DNA of 64,000 bases from Actinoplanes oblitus (GTDB lineage Bacteria > Actinomycetota > Actinomycetes > Mycobacteriales > Micromonosporaceae): the NCBI RefSeq assembly GCF_030252345.1, contig NZ_CP126980.1, positions 2,743,501 through 2,807,500 on the forward strand, given 5' to 3'. Positions within the stretch are counted from its first letter, which is position 1; each line of letters begins with the position of its first letter. Positions 8,541 through 17,633 of the stretch are shown one piece after another. The position numbers and the translations under genes are program-made. A model generated the notes under the pieces. That model did not search any database. It saw only the letters and a list, made by a program, of their open reading frames with translations, and was not told the DNA's origin.

Positions 8541-10450
8541 TCAGCGGCGGGTGCGCAGGCCGTAGCCGTACCGGAAAAGGGGTTGGTAGTTCTTGTCGCC
8601 GATGTTGATCGGCACCTGATCGGCCGAGCGCGGCCAGGTCACCGGCAGCCTCCCGGTGAACGGCTCGCGGCCGAACAGGACGTCGGCGACCCCGGCCCCC
8701 TCACTGCCGGGCAGCCAGGAGGCGACCACGGCGTCCATCTCGCCGAGCCGGTCGGTGATCAGCTGCGGCCGGCCGGAGACGATCAGCACGACGCACTTGG
8801 CGGCCGCCGCGCAGACCTTGTCGACCACCGCCTGATCGCCCGGTTGCAGGCTGAGCGACTTGGGCTCGTGCTGCGGCTCGGTGCACCAGGAGCAGACCGG
8901 CCCGCCGACGTCGCCGAAGCCCTCCGCGTACGGGGTCTCGCCGACCACCACCACGCCGATGTCGTCCTTGCCGATCGGCGCCGACGCGTCCTTGCTGTAG
9001 GTGATCGTCGCTCGCGGGGCGACCTGCCGGATCCGCCCAGGACGGTGGTGCCCGGGATGGCGTCGCCGGACCGGCCCTGCCAGTCGATGGTCCAGCCGCC
9101 GGCCTGGTTGCCGATGTCGTCGGCGTTGCGCCCGGCCACGTAGAGCTTGGCGTCGCGCCTCAGCGGCAGCAGATCGCCGCGGTTCTTGAGCAGCACCTGC
9201 GACTCGGCCACGGCCTGCCGGGCGAGCGCCCGGTGCGCGGCGCTGCCGACCTCGCCGAGGTGCGCGGTGGAGGCGTACGGATGCTCGAAGAGTCCGATCT
9301 GGAACTTGACCCGCAGGATCCGGCGGACCGCGTCGTCGATCCGGCTCATCGGCACCCGCCCGGCCCGCACCTCGGCGGTGAGCAACTCCTCGAAGCGGGC
9401 CGCGGTGTTCGGCTCCATGAACATGTCGATCCCGGCGTTGACCCCGTCCCGGACCTGCTTGGCGGTCGGCCGCGGCTCGGTGGCCGGCACCGTCTCGTCG
9501 GGCAGCTGGTGGATGCCCTCCCAGTCACTGATCACGAAGCCGGAAAAGTCCAGCCGGCCCTTTAGCGTGCCGGTGATCAGCTCCCGGCTGGCGTGCATCT
9601 TGGTGGGGTTGCCGACGCCGTCCTCGGTCCAGTCGACGCTGGAGAACGACGGCATGACGGTGTACACGCCACGCAGGTTCTTGTAGGGCGCCAGGTCGAT
9701 CCGGTCGAAGTCCGCCCGGCTGGTGACGGTGATGCCCTGGTCGATGGTGTAGTCGCCGTTGCCGGTGCCGTACTCGGTGTCGCCGTCGCCGGCGTAGTGC
9801 TTGACCGTGGGCAGTACGCCGCCGCGTTGCAGGCCGTCCACAGCGGTACGCATCCGGACGACGAGACCGGGGTCCTCGCCGAAGCTCTCGTAGGAGCGGC
9901 CCCACCGTTCGTCGCGGCTGACGCAGACGCACGGCGCGAAGTCCCACGGGATGCCGGTCGCCCGGACCTCCGCCGCGGTGGCCCGGTACACCCGCTCGAC
10001 CAGGCGCGGGTCGCGGGTGGCGCCGAGGCCCACGTTGTGCGGGAAGACGGTGGCGCCGTACACGTTGCCGTGCCCGTGCACCGCGTCGATTCCGTAGATC
10101 ATCGGGATGCCCAGCGGGGTGGCCAGCGCCGCCCGCTGGAACTCGTTGACCATCGCGACCCAGCTCTCCGGGGTGTTCGGGGTGGGTACCGACCCGCCGC
10201 CGGAGAGTACCGAGCCGAGCCGCCACCGGGTGACCAGCGACGGGTCGGTGGCGACCGCGCCGCGCTCGGCCTGGGTCATCTGGCCGATCTTGTCGGCCAG
10301 GCTCATCCGGCCCAGCAGGTCGGTGACGCGTTTCTCCACCGGCTGCCGGGCGTCTCGATAGAGTGGCGTGGTGGCCGCCGTGGCGGCGCCCGGCAGCAGC
10401 GCGACGGCAAGCGCGCACATGGTGACGCCGGCGAGGGTCCGTCTGTTCAT
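8541..10450 (-). pseudogene. Secreted glycoside hydrolase family 3 (beta-glucosidase type), frameshifted
   Basis: The N-terminal 470 or so residues are a clear GH3 enzyme. There is a signal peptide (MNRRTLAGVTMCALAVALLP, cleavage after ...ATA), then DLLGRMSLADKIGQM, the KHYAGDGDTEYG region, and the nucleophile Asp in FVISDWEGI. Reading in one frame turns to Arg/Ser-rich nonsense after PGTTVLGG. The proper GH3 C-terminal domain resumes in another frame (IRQVAPRATITYSK, then VVVVGETPYAEG, VSGRP and the terminal FRYGYGL). One missing base in the ggcgg/atccgg junction near 9031-9036 explains it; restored length would be about 636 residues. This is either a genuine broken gene or a single-base sequence error, since both parts are otherwise well conserved. 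Confidence 0.85.
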
Positions 10451-10592
10451 GTCGCCCTCCTCAGGTATCGGTCACTCTCGATACTCGGTTTCGGCACGTC
10501 TTGTTTCCAGCTCGGCATTTCCAGGTGATAGCGGCAAGCGACATTGCTGAAAAAGGTCACGCCGCGCTCATTGCCGGGCGCATGCTGACGGA
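10451..10592. promoter_or_regulatory. Divergent intergenic region, GH3 gene and receiver gene
   Basis: A 142-bp gap between two divergent starts. It holds TGTTTCCAGCTCGG (10502-10515), nearly identical to 1023-1036. CATGCT (10581-10586) lies six bases before the receiver ATG, the spacing of a leaderless -10 box in this genome, though the first base is not the usual T. No -35 element was identified. Confidence 0.35.
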
Positions 10593-10976
10593 ATGGCCGT
10601 GTTGCTGATCGCCGAGGACGACGAGGACATCGCCGCCGTCCTGACCCGGGTGGCCAAGCGAGCCGGTGTCACCGTGCTCCGCGCGCCGGACGGGCAGGCC
10701 GCCCTCGAGATGATCGAGCAGCAGAAGCCGGACGCGCTGCTCACCGACCTGGGCATGCCGCGGATGGACGGCTGGGCGCTGATCGAGCGGATCCGCGCGG
10801 ATCCGGAGACCCGGGACCTGCCGGTGGCCATTCTGAGTGGGCAGCTCACCCCCGGTGACCCCCGCGCCGCCGAGCTGGCCTGCGCGGTGCTGCTCAAGCC
10901 CTGTCCGAACGACCGCCTGATAGCGGCGATCCACGAGCTGCTCAGTCACGAACACGACCAGAGCTGTTTGGGCTGA
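10593..10976 (+). CDS. Stand-alone response-regulator receiver protein
   Basis: A single CheY-like receiver domain of 127 residues without an output domain. The acidic pair is in IAEDDEDI, the phosphorylated Asp is in LLTDLGMPRMDG (about residue 51), and the conserved Lys is in LLKPCPND. It should relay or compete for phosphate from a sensor kinase. The histidine kinase 71 bp downstream on the same strand is the obvious partner, although an AT-rich stretch (TACATATC...TATAAA, 10981-10998) between them may carry a separate promoter for the kinase. Confidence 0.88.
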   Translation: MAVLLIAEDDEDIAAVLTRVAKRAGVTVLRAPDGQAALEMIEQQKPDALLTDLGMPRMDGWALIERIRADPETRDLPVAILSGQLTPGDPRAAELACAVLLKPCPNDRLIAAIHELLSHEHDQSCLG

Positions 10977-11047
10977 ATCGTACATATCGGTGTATAAAGG
11001 GCGTGGGTCCGCAACGGCGCGGGCCCTCGTTGAGAAGTGAGCCGAAC

Positions 11048-12661
11048 ATGGTGATGCTGGGCGCTGTGGTCACGCCGGACAGCGACGCGTTCCTCGGTGT
11101 CCTGTTGCAGAGCCTGTCGGTCGGGGTGGTGGCCTGCGACGCCAGGGGCCGGCTGGTCTTCGTCAACCGGGCGATGCGCGAGATCCGTGGCCTGCCCCTG
11201 GACGGCCCGGTGCCGGAGGACTACGCCGAGGTGTCCGAGGCGGTGATGACCACGCCGGACATGCGCCCGCTGCGCTGGGAGCAAACGCCGGTGATGCGGG
11301 CGCTGCGCGGCGAACGGGTGGTCGCCGAGGACGTCTGCATCCGGCTGCCGGGTCACCCGGTGCGCTGTTTCGCCTGCACCGCTCATCCGATCTTCGACGC
11401 CGAGAACCAGCTGCTGGGCGCCGTCTCGGTGGCGCACGAGGTGACAGCGCTGCGCCGCGCCGAACGGTTCCGGGCCTGCCACCTCGCCGTCGAGCACGTG
11501 CTCAAGCAGTCCGTCACGGTGCAGGCCGCCGCGCCCGAGGTGCTCCGCGCGGTAGCCGTCACGCTCGGCTGGCCGTGCGCCGAACTGTTCCTGATCGACG
11601 ACTCGGCGGGCGGCGCACTGCGCTCGGTCGGGCACTGGGACACCGCCGGCGCGACGACGCCGGATGAGTTCTTCGGGCACCGGCCGCGGCGCGGGGAGGG
11701 GATAACCGGGCGGGTCTGGGAGACCGGGCAGGCCATCTGGCTGCCGGACATCGGGGCCGACCTCGAGCTTCGCACCGCCCACGAGCGGGAACGGGCGCGG
11801 ATCTGCATCGAGCGGGGGATCCGTACCGTGCTGGCCGTGCCGGTCAAGGACGGCAACACCCTGCTCGGCGTGCTGACGTGTTATGCCGGTGCCCAGGAGC
11901 GCCACGAGGATCTGCTCACCGTGCTGGTGGACGGGGTGGCCGCGCAGATCGGGGTGTTCGTGGCGCTGCGCCGGGCCGAGGAGCTGGCCCGGCAGCTGGC
12001 CCGGGCGCAGAACGACTTCGTCGACCTGATCGGGCACGAGATGCGTACCCCGCTCACCTCGATCACCGCGAACGCCACCATCCTCGCCGAGGACGCGGCC
12101 GGCCTGGACCACGACGGCCGGCAGATGGCCCGGACCATCGCCCGCAACGCGGCGGTGCTGCAGCGGATCGCCGAGTCCCTGCTCGACCTGGCCGGCCTCG
12201 ACGGCGGGCACCTGGGCCTGGAGAAACGCCGGGTCGACCTGGCCGCCCTGGTCGCCGAGGCGGTGACCGCCGCCCGCTCCACGATCATCACCGAGCTGCC
12301 CGGCGAGCTGCTCCTGCCCGCCGACGCCGACCGTCTCCGCCAGGTGCTCGACGACCTGCTCGCCAACGCCGTGAAGTACAGCCCACCCGGCGCGCCGATC
12401 CGGGTGACGCTGCGCAGCGCCGACGGGTGGGCGGAGCTGCGCATCGCGGACACCGGCATCGGCACCCCGGAGTCCGAGCGCGACCGGGTGTTCGACCGCT
12501 TCTTCCGCGGCAGCAACGTCCGGCACCAGGGCACCCACGGCAGCGGGCTGGGGCTGAGCCTGGCCCGCGCGATCGTCCGGTTGCACGGCGGCACCATCCG
12601 GCTGGGCGCCAACCACCCGACCGGCACCGTGGTCGGCGTCCGCCTCCCGCTCCACGGGTGA
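11048..12661 (+). CDS. PAS-GAF sensor histidine kinase
   Basis: A soluble-looking histidine kinase of 537 residues with no membrane span. It has an N-terminal PAS fold (GVVACDARGRLVFVNRAM, about residues 24-41), a GAF domain (about 150-315), the H-box DLIGHEMRTPLTSI (His about 337), the N-box LLANAVKYSPPG, the G1 box DTGIG, and GSGLGLSLAR. The ATG preceded by GAGAAG...GAG is preferred. A GTG 45 bp upstream would add 15 basic residues but lies only five bases after a TATAAA box (10993-10998) that could be its -10. The adjacent receiver protein is the likely partner. Signal unknown; GAF suggests a small ligand or redox cue. Confidence 0.87.
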   Translation: MVMLGAVVTPDSDAFLGVLLQSLSVGVVACDARGRLVFVNRAMREIRGLPLDGPVPEDYAEVSEAVMTTPDMRPLRWEQTPVMRALRGERVVAEDVCIRLPGHPVRCFACTAHPIFDAENQLLGAVSVAHEVTALRRAERFRACHLAVEHVLKQSVTVQAAAPEVLRAVAVTLGWPCAELFLIDDSAGGALRSVGHWDTAGATTPDEFFGHRPRRGEGITGRVWETGQAIWLPDIGADLELRTAHERERARICIERGIRTVLAVPVKDGNTLLGVLTCYAGAQERHEDLLTVLVDGVAAQIGVFVALRRAEELARQLARAQNDFVDLIGHEMRTPLTSITANATILAEDAAGLDHDGRQMARTIARNAAVLQRIAESLLDLAGLDGGHLGLEKRRVDLAALVAEAVTAARSTIITELPGELLLPADADRLRQVLDDLLANAVKYSPPGAPIRVTLRSADGWAELRIADTGIGTPESERDRVFDRFFRGSNVRHQGTHGSGLGLSLARAIVRLHGGTIRLGANHPTGTVVGVRLPLHG

Positions 12662-12712
12662 GCCGCCGCGCGGGGGCGGGCCCGTAGCTGTTCCCGTCCG
12701 CCCGCGCCGGCC

Positions 12713-12954
12713 GGCTGGTCGTGGTGGTGGTGTCCGGGTGGGGGATGGGGCCGTGCGTGCCAGCCCGAGCGCTGGGGCTGGTCGTGGTGGTGGTGTCCGG
12801 GTGGGGGATGGGGCCGTGCGTGCCAGCCCGAGCGCTGGGGCTGGTCGTGGTGGTGGTGTCCGGGTGGGGGATGGGGCCGTGCGTGCCAGCCCGAGCGCTG
12901 GGGCTGGTCGTGGTGGTGGTGTCCGGGTGGGGGATAGGGCCGTGCGTGCCAGCC
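12713..12954. repeat. Array A: four 53-nt palindromic units, 63-bp period
   Basis: Units at 12713-12765, 12776-12828, 12839-12891 and 12902-12954 each run from GGCTGG to CCAGCC, with nearly constant 10-nt linkers (CGAGCGCTGG). The copies are almost identical. Outer arms pair; the inner arm (GGTGGTGTCCGGG on one side) is no longer matched in this array. It lies between the convergent ends of the histidine kinase and the FAD oxidoreductase. Long open frames through it are a by-product of 63 being a multiple of three. Confidence 0.9.
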
Positions 12955-13073
12955 CGAGAGCCGGGCGGGCCGAGGACCGGGCTATGGGGACCGGCAAGGG
13001 GCGGGGCTTGTGCGACGGGTGCGGCGGCGAGGGGCGGAGCCGTAGCCGTACCGGGAAATGGCGGAGCGCAGGG

Positions 13074-13108
13074 GAAGCGGACAGTGATCCCGGGCAGCGG
13101 TCCGCTTC
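13074..13108 (-). terminator. Hairpin just past the FAD oxidoreductase stop
   Basis: GAAGCGGAC (13074-13082) pairs with GTCCGCTTC (13100-13108) around a 17-nt loop, 6 bp beyond the stop of the minus-strand gene. There is no T-tract. The rest of 12955-13114 is GC-rich and otherwise featureless. Confidence 0.5.
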
Positions 13109-13114
13109 TGATCG

Positions 13115-14347
13115 TCAGCGGTCGAGGGCGTCGAGCAGGGCCGTGCCGTGCAGGCCGCCGTTGATGCCGAGCCAGCGGAGTGGTTCCGGTTCCCAGCGGC
13201 GCGAGCGATGGCCTACCCAGGGGAGCCGGGTGAGGTCGGTGTCGTGGCCCAGGATCAGGTCGGTGAGGGTACGGCCGGCCAGGTTGGACGCCGCGACGCC
13301 GTCGCCGACGTAGCCGCCGGCCCAGGCCACGCCGTCGCGCAGGCCGACGCTCGGCATCCAGTCGCGGGGGATGCCGAGCGGGCCGCCCCAGCGGTGGGCG
13401 ACCGGCACCTCGATGCCGAACAGCTCCTGGACGGTGTGCCGCAGCCTGCCGAAGACGGCCGGGACCCGGTCGTACTCGGGGCGGACCCGGGAGCCGAAGT
13501 GGTACGGCGCGCCGCGGCCGCCGAACGCCAGGCGATCATCGGCGGTCCGCTGGCCGTAAATAATCAGGCGGCGCTCGTCGGTGAACGTCTCCCGGCGGCG
13601 AAGGCCGATCCGGTCCCACACCGAGGGCGGCAGCGGCTCGGTGGCGATCATCAGGGAATAGATCGGGGCCAGGTCGCGGCGGTGCCCGGGCAGCTCGGCG
13701 GTGTAGCCCTCCAGGGCGCGGACCACGACATCGGCCCGGACCGTGCCGCGGTCGGTGACCACCTCGCCGGTCGTCACGGTCAGCGCCCGGGTGTCCTCGT
13801 GGATGGTGACCCCGAGCCGCTCGGCCGCCTCGGCCAGTCCGCGGACCAGCTTGGCGGGGTGCAGGGCGGCGCAGTGTTCACTGTAGACGCCGCCGAGCAC
13901 GCCGGTGGCGTCACAGATCGCCCGGGTCGCGGCGGCGTCGAGCCGGTCGGCGGGCGCCCGGCGCAGCTGGCCGGGGGTGCGGATGAGCGAGATGACGCCG
14001 CCCTTGGCGTAGTCGCACTCGATGCCGGTCCGCCCGATCTCGTCGACCGCGTCGGCCAGCGCGGCGTGCATCGCCTTGGCCGCGTCGGCGCCGCACCGGC
14101 GGGTCAGCGTGGCCTCGGAGACCGGGAACAGGCCGGACGCCCAGCCGCCGTTGCGGCCGGACGCGCCGAATCCGCAGAACTCCGCCTCCAGGACGACGAT
14201 CCGCAGGTCGGGCCGCGCCCGGGCGAGGTAGTACGCGGTCCACAGCCCGGTGTAGCCGCCGCCGACGACGGCCACGTCGGCGTCCCGGTCGCCGGGCAGG
14301 GCGGAGCGTCGCTCGACCGGGCCGAGCGACTCAAGCCAGAAGCTCAT
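13115..14347 (-). CDS. FAD-dependent amine/amino-acid oxidoreductase (DAO superfamily, PuuB-like)
   Basis: A flavoprotein of 410 residues with the N-terminal dinucleotide-binding motif VAVVGGGYTGLWTAYYLA (about residues 25-42), the FGASGRNGGW flavin contact that follows in the gamma-glutamylputrescine oxidase/glycine-oxidase group, and a C-terminal VGDGVAASNLAG flavin motif. In the Puu-type pathway such enzymes oxidise gamma-glutamylputrescine or a free amine to an aldehyde, releasing ammonia and peroxide. It is the last gene of an operon that also encodes an aldehyde dehydrogenase, GABA aminotransferase and an AsnC regulator, which supports that role. No gamma-glutamylputrescine synthetase is present in the window, so the substrate form remains open. 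Confidence 0.85.
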   Translation of the reverse strand: MSFWLESLGPVERRSALPGDRDADVAVVGGGYTGLWTAYYLARARPDLRIVVLEAEFCGFGASGRNGGWASGLFPVSEATLTRRCGADAAKAMHAALADAVDEIGRTGIECDYAKGGVISLIRTPGQLRRAPADRLDAAATRAICDATGVLGGVYSEHCAALHPAKLVRGLAEAAERLGVTIHEDTRALTVTTGEVVTDRGTVRADVVVRALEGYTAELPGHRRDLAPIYSLMIATEPLPPSVWDRIGLRRRETFTDERRLIIYGQRTADDRLAFGGRGAPYHFGSRVRPEYDRVPAVFGRLRHTVQELFGIEVPVAHRWGGPLGIPRDWMPSVGLRDGVAWAGGYVGDGVAASNLAGRTLTDLILGHDTDLTRLPWVGHRSRRWEPEPLRWLGINGGLHGTALLDALDR

Positions 14348-14350
14348 GTG

Positions 14351-14806
14351 TCATCTGGTTCCCCAGGCGTAGGTCTGTTTGGCGAGCTTGAGGTACATGA
14401 AGGTGTCCACCGCGGCGACACCCTGGATCGTCCGGACCTTCTCGTTGAGCAGGTCCAGCAGGTGCTCGTCGTCGGTGCAGACCAGCTCGACCAGCAGGTC
14501 GTAGCGGCCGGCGCAGATCACCACGTAGTCCACCTCGGGGATGGACGCCAGCTCGTCGGCGATCTCCCGGAGGTCGCCGTTCACCCGCAGGCCGACCATC
14601 GCCTGCCGGGCGAAGCCCAGGGTGAGCGGGTCGGTCACGGCGACGATCTGCATCAGGCCGTTGTCCAGGAGCCGCTGTACGCGTTGGCGCACAGCGGCCT
14701 CCGAGAGACCTATCGTCTTGGCGAGCGTGGCGTACGACATCCGCCCGTCCCGCTGCAGGTGGTCGATGATCCGCTTGTTGATGTCGTCCAGCCCCGTCTC
14801 GCTCAC
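14351..14806 (-). CDS. Lrp/AsnC family transcriptional regulator
   Basis: A 151-residue regulator with an N-terminal winged helix-turn-helix (DDINKRIIDHLQRDGRMSY, then TIGLSEAAVRQRVQRLL) and a C-terminal RAM ligand-binding domain. GTG start. It lies 33 bp after the aminotransferase gene and 3 bp before the FAD oxidase gene, all on the minus strand, so it is inside the catabolic operon it probably controls. Members of this family respond to amino acids; an intermediate such as GABA or glutamate is a reasonable guess but not shown. Confidence 0.9.
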   Translation of the reverse strand: MSETGLDDINKRIIDHLQRDGRMSYATLAKTIGLSEAAVRQRVQRLLDNGLMQIVAVTDPLTLGFARQAMVGLRVNGDLREIADELASIPEVDYVVICAGRYDLLVELVCTDDEHLLDLLNEKVRTIQGVAAVDTFMYLKLAKQTYAWGTR

Positions 14807-14839
14807 GGCGCGATTCTTCCCTGTGAGCGTGCTCCCGGG

Positions 14840-16108
14840 CTAGTTCCGCAGGGCGTCACGCAGAATGTCCAGCCCACGGTGGAGGTCCTGGTCGGAGATC
14901 ACCAGGGGTGGCAGGAAGCGCAGCACGTTGCCGTAGGTGCCGCAGGTGAGGGTCAGCAGGCCGGCGTCGTGGCAGGCCTTCGACACCGCCGCGGTCCGGG
15001 CCGGATCCGGCTCCAGGCTCCCCGACTTGTTGATCTCCACGGCGATCATCGCACCGCGCCCCCGCACCTCGGCGATGCCCGGGACATCGGACAGGGCCGT
15101 CGTGATCGCCACCTCGATGCGCCGCGCCGCGGCGGCGAGATCCAGCTCCCGCATGGTCTCGATCGCGGCGAGCGCGGCGGCACACGCCACCGGGTTACCG
15201 CCGTAGGTCCCGCCGAGCCCGCCGGCGTGCACCGCGTCCATCAGGTCGGCCCGCCCGACCACGCCGGCGATCGGCAGTCCGCCGCCCATCCCCTTGGCCG
15301 TGGTGATCAGATCCGGCTCCAGGCCCTCGTGCTCGGCGGCGAACCACTGCCCGGTCCGGCAGAACCCGGTCTGGATCTCGTCGGCGATGAACACCGCACC
15401 GGCCTCGGCCGCCCAGGCCGCCAGGGCCGGCAGGAAGCCCGGCGCCGGGACGACGAAGCCGCCCTCGCCCTGGATCGGCTCGATCAGCACGGCCGCCACG
15501 TTGCCGGCGCCGACCTGCTTCTCGATCACGTCGATCGCCCGGCGGGCCGCCTCGGCGCCGTCCAGCCCGCCGTCGCGCAGCGGGTAGGACATCGGCGCCC
15601 GGTAGACCTCGGGCGCGAACGGGCCGAACCGGTGCTTGTACGGCATGTTCTTCGCGGTCAGCGCCATGGTCAGGTTGGTCCGGCCGTGGTACGCGTGGTC
15701 GAACACCACCACCGCCTGCCGGCCGGTCGCGTGCCGGGCGATCTTGACCGCGTTCTCCACCGCCTCGGCGCCGGAGTTGAACAGCGCGGCCCGCTTCTCG
15801 AACGTGCCCGGAGTCAGCTCGATCAACTGCTCGCAGACCGCGACGTACGACTCGTAGGGCGCGACCATGAAGCAGGTGTGGGTGAACCGTTCCACCTGCG
15901 CCCGGACCGCCTCGACCACCTTGGGCGCGGCGTTGCCGACGTTGGTGACGGCGATGCCGGACGCGAAGTCGATCCACTCCCGGCCGTCGACGTCGGTGAG
16001 CGTGCCGCCGCCGGCGCTCGCGACGTAGGACGAGATGGTCGAGCCGACGCCGCGGGCGACCGCCGCGACCCGCCGCTTGTGCAGCGCCTCGGACGATGAC
16101 GACGTCAT
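14840..16108 (-). CDS. gabT: 4-aminobutyrate aminotransferase
   Basis: A class III PLP transaminase of 422 residues. It has ALFNSGAEAVENAVKIAR, the PLP-facing IADEIQTGFCRTG, the Schiff-base lysine in TTAKGMGGGLPIAG and LGGTYGGNPVACAAALA. It should convert GABA and 2-oxoglutarate to succinate semialdehyde and glutamate. The ATG overlaps the stop of the upstream aldehyde dehydrogenase (TGATG arrangement), so the two are translationally coupled: the dehydrogenase makes GABA from 4-aminobutanal and this enzyme consumes it. GabT is a good fit; close relatives also act on 5-aminovalerate. Confidence 0.9.
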   Translation of the reverse strand: MTSSSSEALHKRRVAAVARGVGSTISSYVASAGGGTLTDVDGREWIDFASGIAVTNVGNAAPKVVEAVRAQVERFTHTCFMVAPYESYVAVCEQLIELTPGTFEKRAALFNSGAEAVENAVKIARHATGRQAVVVFDHAYHGRTNLTMALTAKNMPYKHRFGPFAPEVYRAPMSYPLRDGGLDGAEAARRAIDVIEKQVGAGNVAAVLIEPIQGEGGFVVPAPGFLPALAAWAAEAGAVFIADEIQTGFCRTGQWFAAEHEGLEPDLITTAKGMGGGLPIAGVVGRADLMDAVHAGGLGGTYGGNPVACAAALAAIETMRELDLAAAARRIEVAITTALSDVPGIAEVRGRGAMIAVEINKSGSLEPDPARTAAVSKACHDAGLLTLTCGTYGNVLRFLPPLVISDQDLHRGLDILRDALRN

Positions 16109-17544
16109 CACGCCCCCACGTGGTGCATGACGTGCTTGATGCGGGTGTAGTCCTCCAGGCCGTACACCGAGAGGTCCTTGCCGTGCCCGGAGTGCTTGAA
16201 GCCGCCGTGCGGCATCTCGGCCACCAGCGGGATGTGGCAGTTGACCCAGACGCAGCCGAAGTCGAGCCGCTGGGTCATCCGCATCGCCCGGCCGTGGTCC
16301 CTGGTCCAGACGCTGGAGGCGAGGGCGTAGTCGACACCGTTGGCCAGCCGGACCGCGTCGTCCTCGTCGGTGAACTGCTGCACGGTGATGACCGGGCCGA
16401 ACACCTCGTTCTGGATGATCTCGTCGTCCTGGCGCAGGCCGGCCACCACGGTGGGCGACCAGAAGAAGCCGCGGTCGCCGACCCGGGTACCGCCGGCCTC
16501 GATCGAGGCGTGGTCGGGCAGCCGGTCGATGAACCCGTTGACCCGGGCCAGCTGGCCGGCGTTGTTGACCGGGCCGTAGAGCACGTCCTCGTCGTCGGGT
16601 GCGCCGGTCTTCGTCGCCTTGGCCTGCTCGGCGAGCGCGGCGACGAAGTCCCGGTAGACCGCCGGGGCGACCAGCACCCGGGTGGCCGCGGTGCAGTCCT
16701 GACCGGCGTTGAAGTACCCGCCGACCGCGATGTCCGCGGCGGCCGCCGCGATGTCGGCGTCCTCGAAGACCACGACCGGGGCCTTGCCGCCCAGCTCCAG
16801 GTGGGTGCGCTTGAGGTCGGCGGCGGCCGAGCCGGCCACCTCCATGCCGGCCCGCACCGAACCGGTGATCGACACCATCTGCGGGGTCCGGTGCTCGACC
16901 AGGGCACGGCCGGTGTCCCGGTCGCCGAGCACCACGTTGAAGGCGCCGGCCGGCAGGAACTCGGCGGCGATCTCGGCCAGCATGACGGTGGTGACCGGGG
17001 TGGTGTCGGACGGCTTGAGCACCACCGTGTTGCCCGCTGCCAGGGCCGGCGCGATCTTCCAGACCGCCATCATCAGCGGGTAGTTCCACGGGGTGACCTG
17101 GGCGCAGACGCCGACCGGCTCGCGGCGCACGTAGCTCTCGAAACCGTTCAGGTACTGCCCGGCGGAGCGGCCCTCGAGCAGCCGGGCGGCGCCGGCGAAG
17201 AACCGGATCTGGTCGACGGCCGGCGGCAGCTCCTCGCTGGCGGTCAGGCCGAGCGGCTTGCCGGTGTTCTGCGACTCGGCGGCGACCAGCTCGTCGGCCC
17301 GCGCCTCGACCGCGTCGGCGAACTTGAGCAGCGCCTTCTGCCGGTCGCCGGGCGTGGTGTTGCGCCACTGGTCGAACGCGGACGCGGCGGCCGACATGGC
17401 GCGGTCGACGTCCTCCTTGCCGGAGACCGGGGCGGCGGCGAAGACCTCGCCGGTGGTCGGGTCGACGAGGTCCGCATACCTGCCGTCGGCGGGCGCGACG
17501 GCGGCGCCGGCGACGAAATTGTGCAGTACCTTCTTGGCGGTCAT
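16108..17544 (-). CDS. Gamma-aminobutyraldehyde-type aldehyde dehydrogenase
   Basis: 478 residues with PWNYPLMMAVWKIAP, the general base in LELGGKAPVV, the catalytic Cys (about 284) in GQDCTAAT and EVFGPV. It is closely similar along its length to the enzyme at 1135-2571, so the two are paralogues. GGAGG is correctly placed before the ATG. It is the first gene of the operon with gabT, the AsnC regulator and the FAD oxidase, so 4-aminobutanal or a related amino-aldehyde is the likely substrate. The 89-bp upstream gap should contain the operon promoter; none is clear-cut. Confidence 0.88.
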   Translation of the reverse strand: MTAKKVLHNFVAGAAVAPADGRYADLVDPTTGEVFAAAPVSGKEDVDRAMSAAASAFDQWRNTTPGDRQKALLKFADAVEARADELVAAESQNTGKPLGLTASEELPPAVDQIRFFAGAARLLEGRSAGQYLNGFESYVRREPVGVCAQVTPWNYPLMMAVWKIAPALAAGNTVVLKPSDTTPVTTVMLAEIAAEFLPAGAFNVVLGDRDTGRALVEHRTPQMVSITGSVRAGMEVAGSAAADLKRTHLELGGKAPVVVFEDADIAAAAADIAVGGYFNAGQDCTAATRVLVAPAVYRDFVAALAEQAKATKTGAPDDEDVLYGPVNNAGQLARVNGFIDRLPDHASIEAGGTRVGDRGFFWSPTVVAGLRQDDEIIQNEVFGPVITVQQFTDEDDAVRLANGVDYALASSVWTRDHGRAMRMTQRLDFGCVWVNCHIPLVAEMPHGGFKHSGHGKDLSVYGLEDYTRIKHVMHHVGA

Positions 17545-17633
17545 CCGGCCTCCAGCTTCGGGATCAGTGCATGCCGCCCCATCTTTTCCGCTGAATCCGT
17601 AGCGAACAAGGGGTCACAGGCATTTTTCCGTGT

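Noticed and set aside
9031..9036. Programmed ribosomal frameshift in the GH3 gene
   Set aside because: No slippery heptamer or following pseudoknot was seen, and GH3 enzymes are not known to use frameshifting; a lost base or sequence error is simpler.
10946..12997. A 683-residue minus-strand reading frame opposite the histidine kinase, with a periodic Pro/Thr/Arg-rich N-terminus
   Set aside because: It is the shadow of the kinase gene and array A. The periodic peptide follows from the 63-bp repeat, and there is no ribosome site or domain.
13148..16099. A 983-residue plus-strand frame
   Set aside because: It is antisense to the FAD oxidase, AsnC and GabT genes, all of which have full domain signatures. 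High-GC codon bias leaves the opposite frame open.
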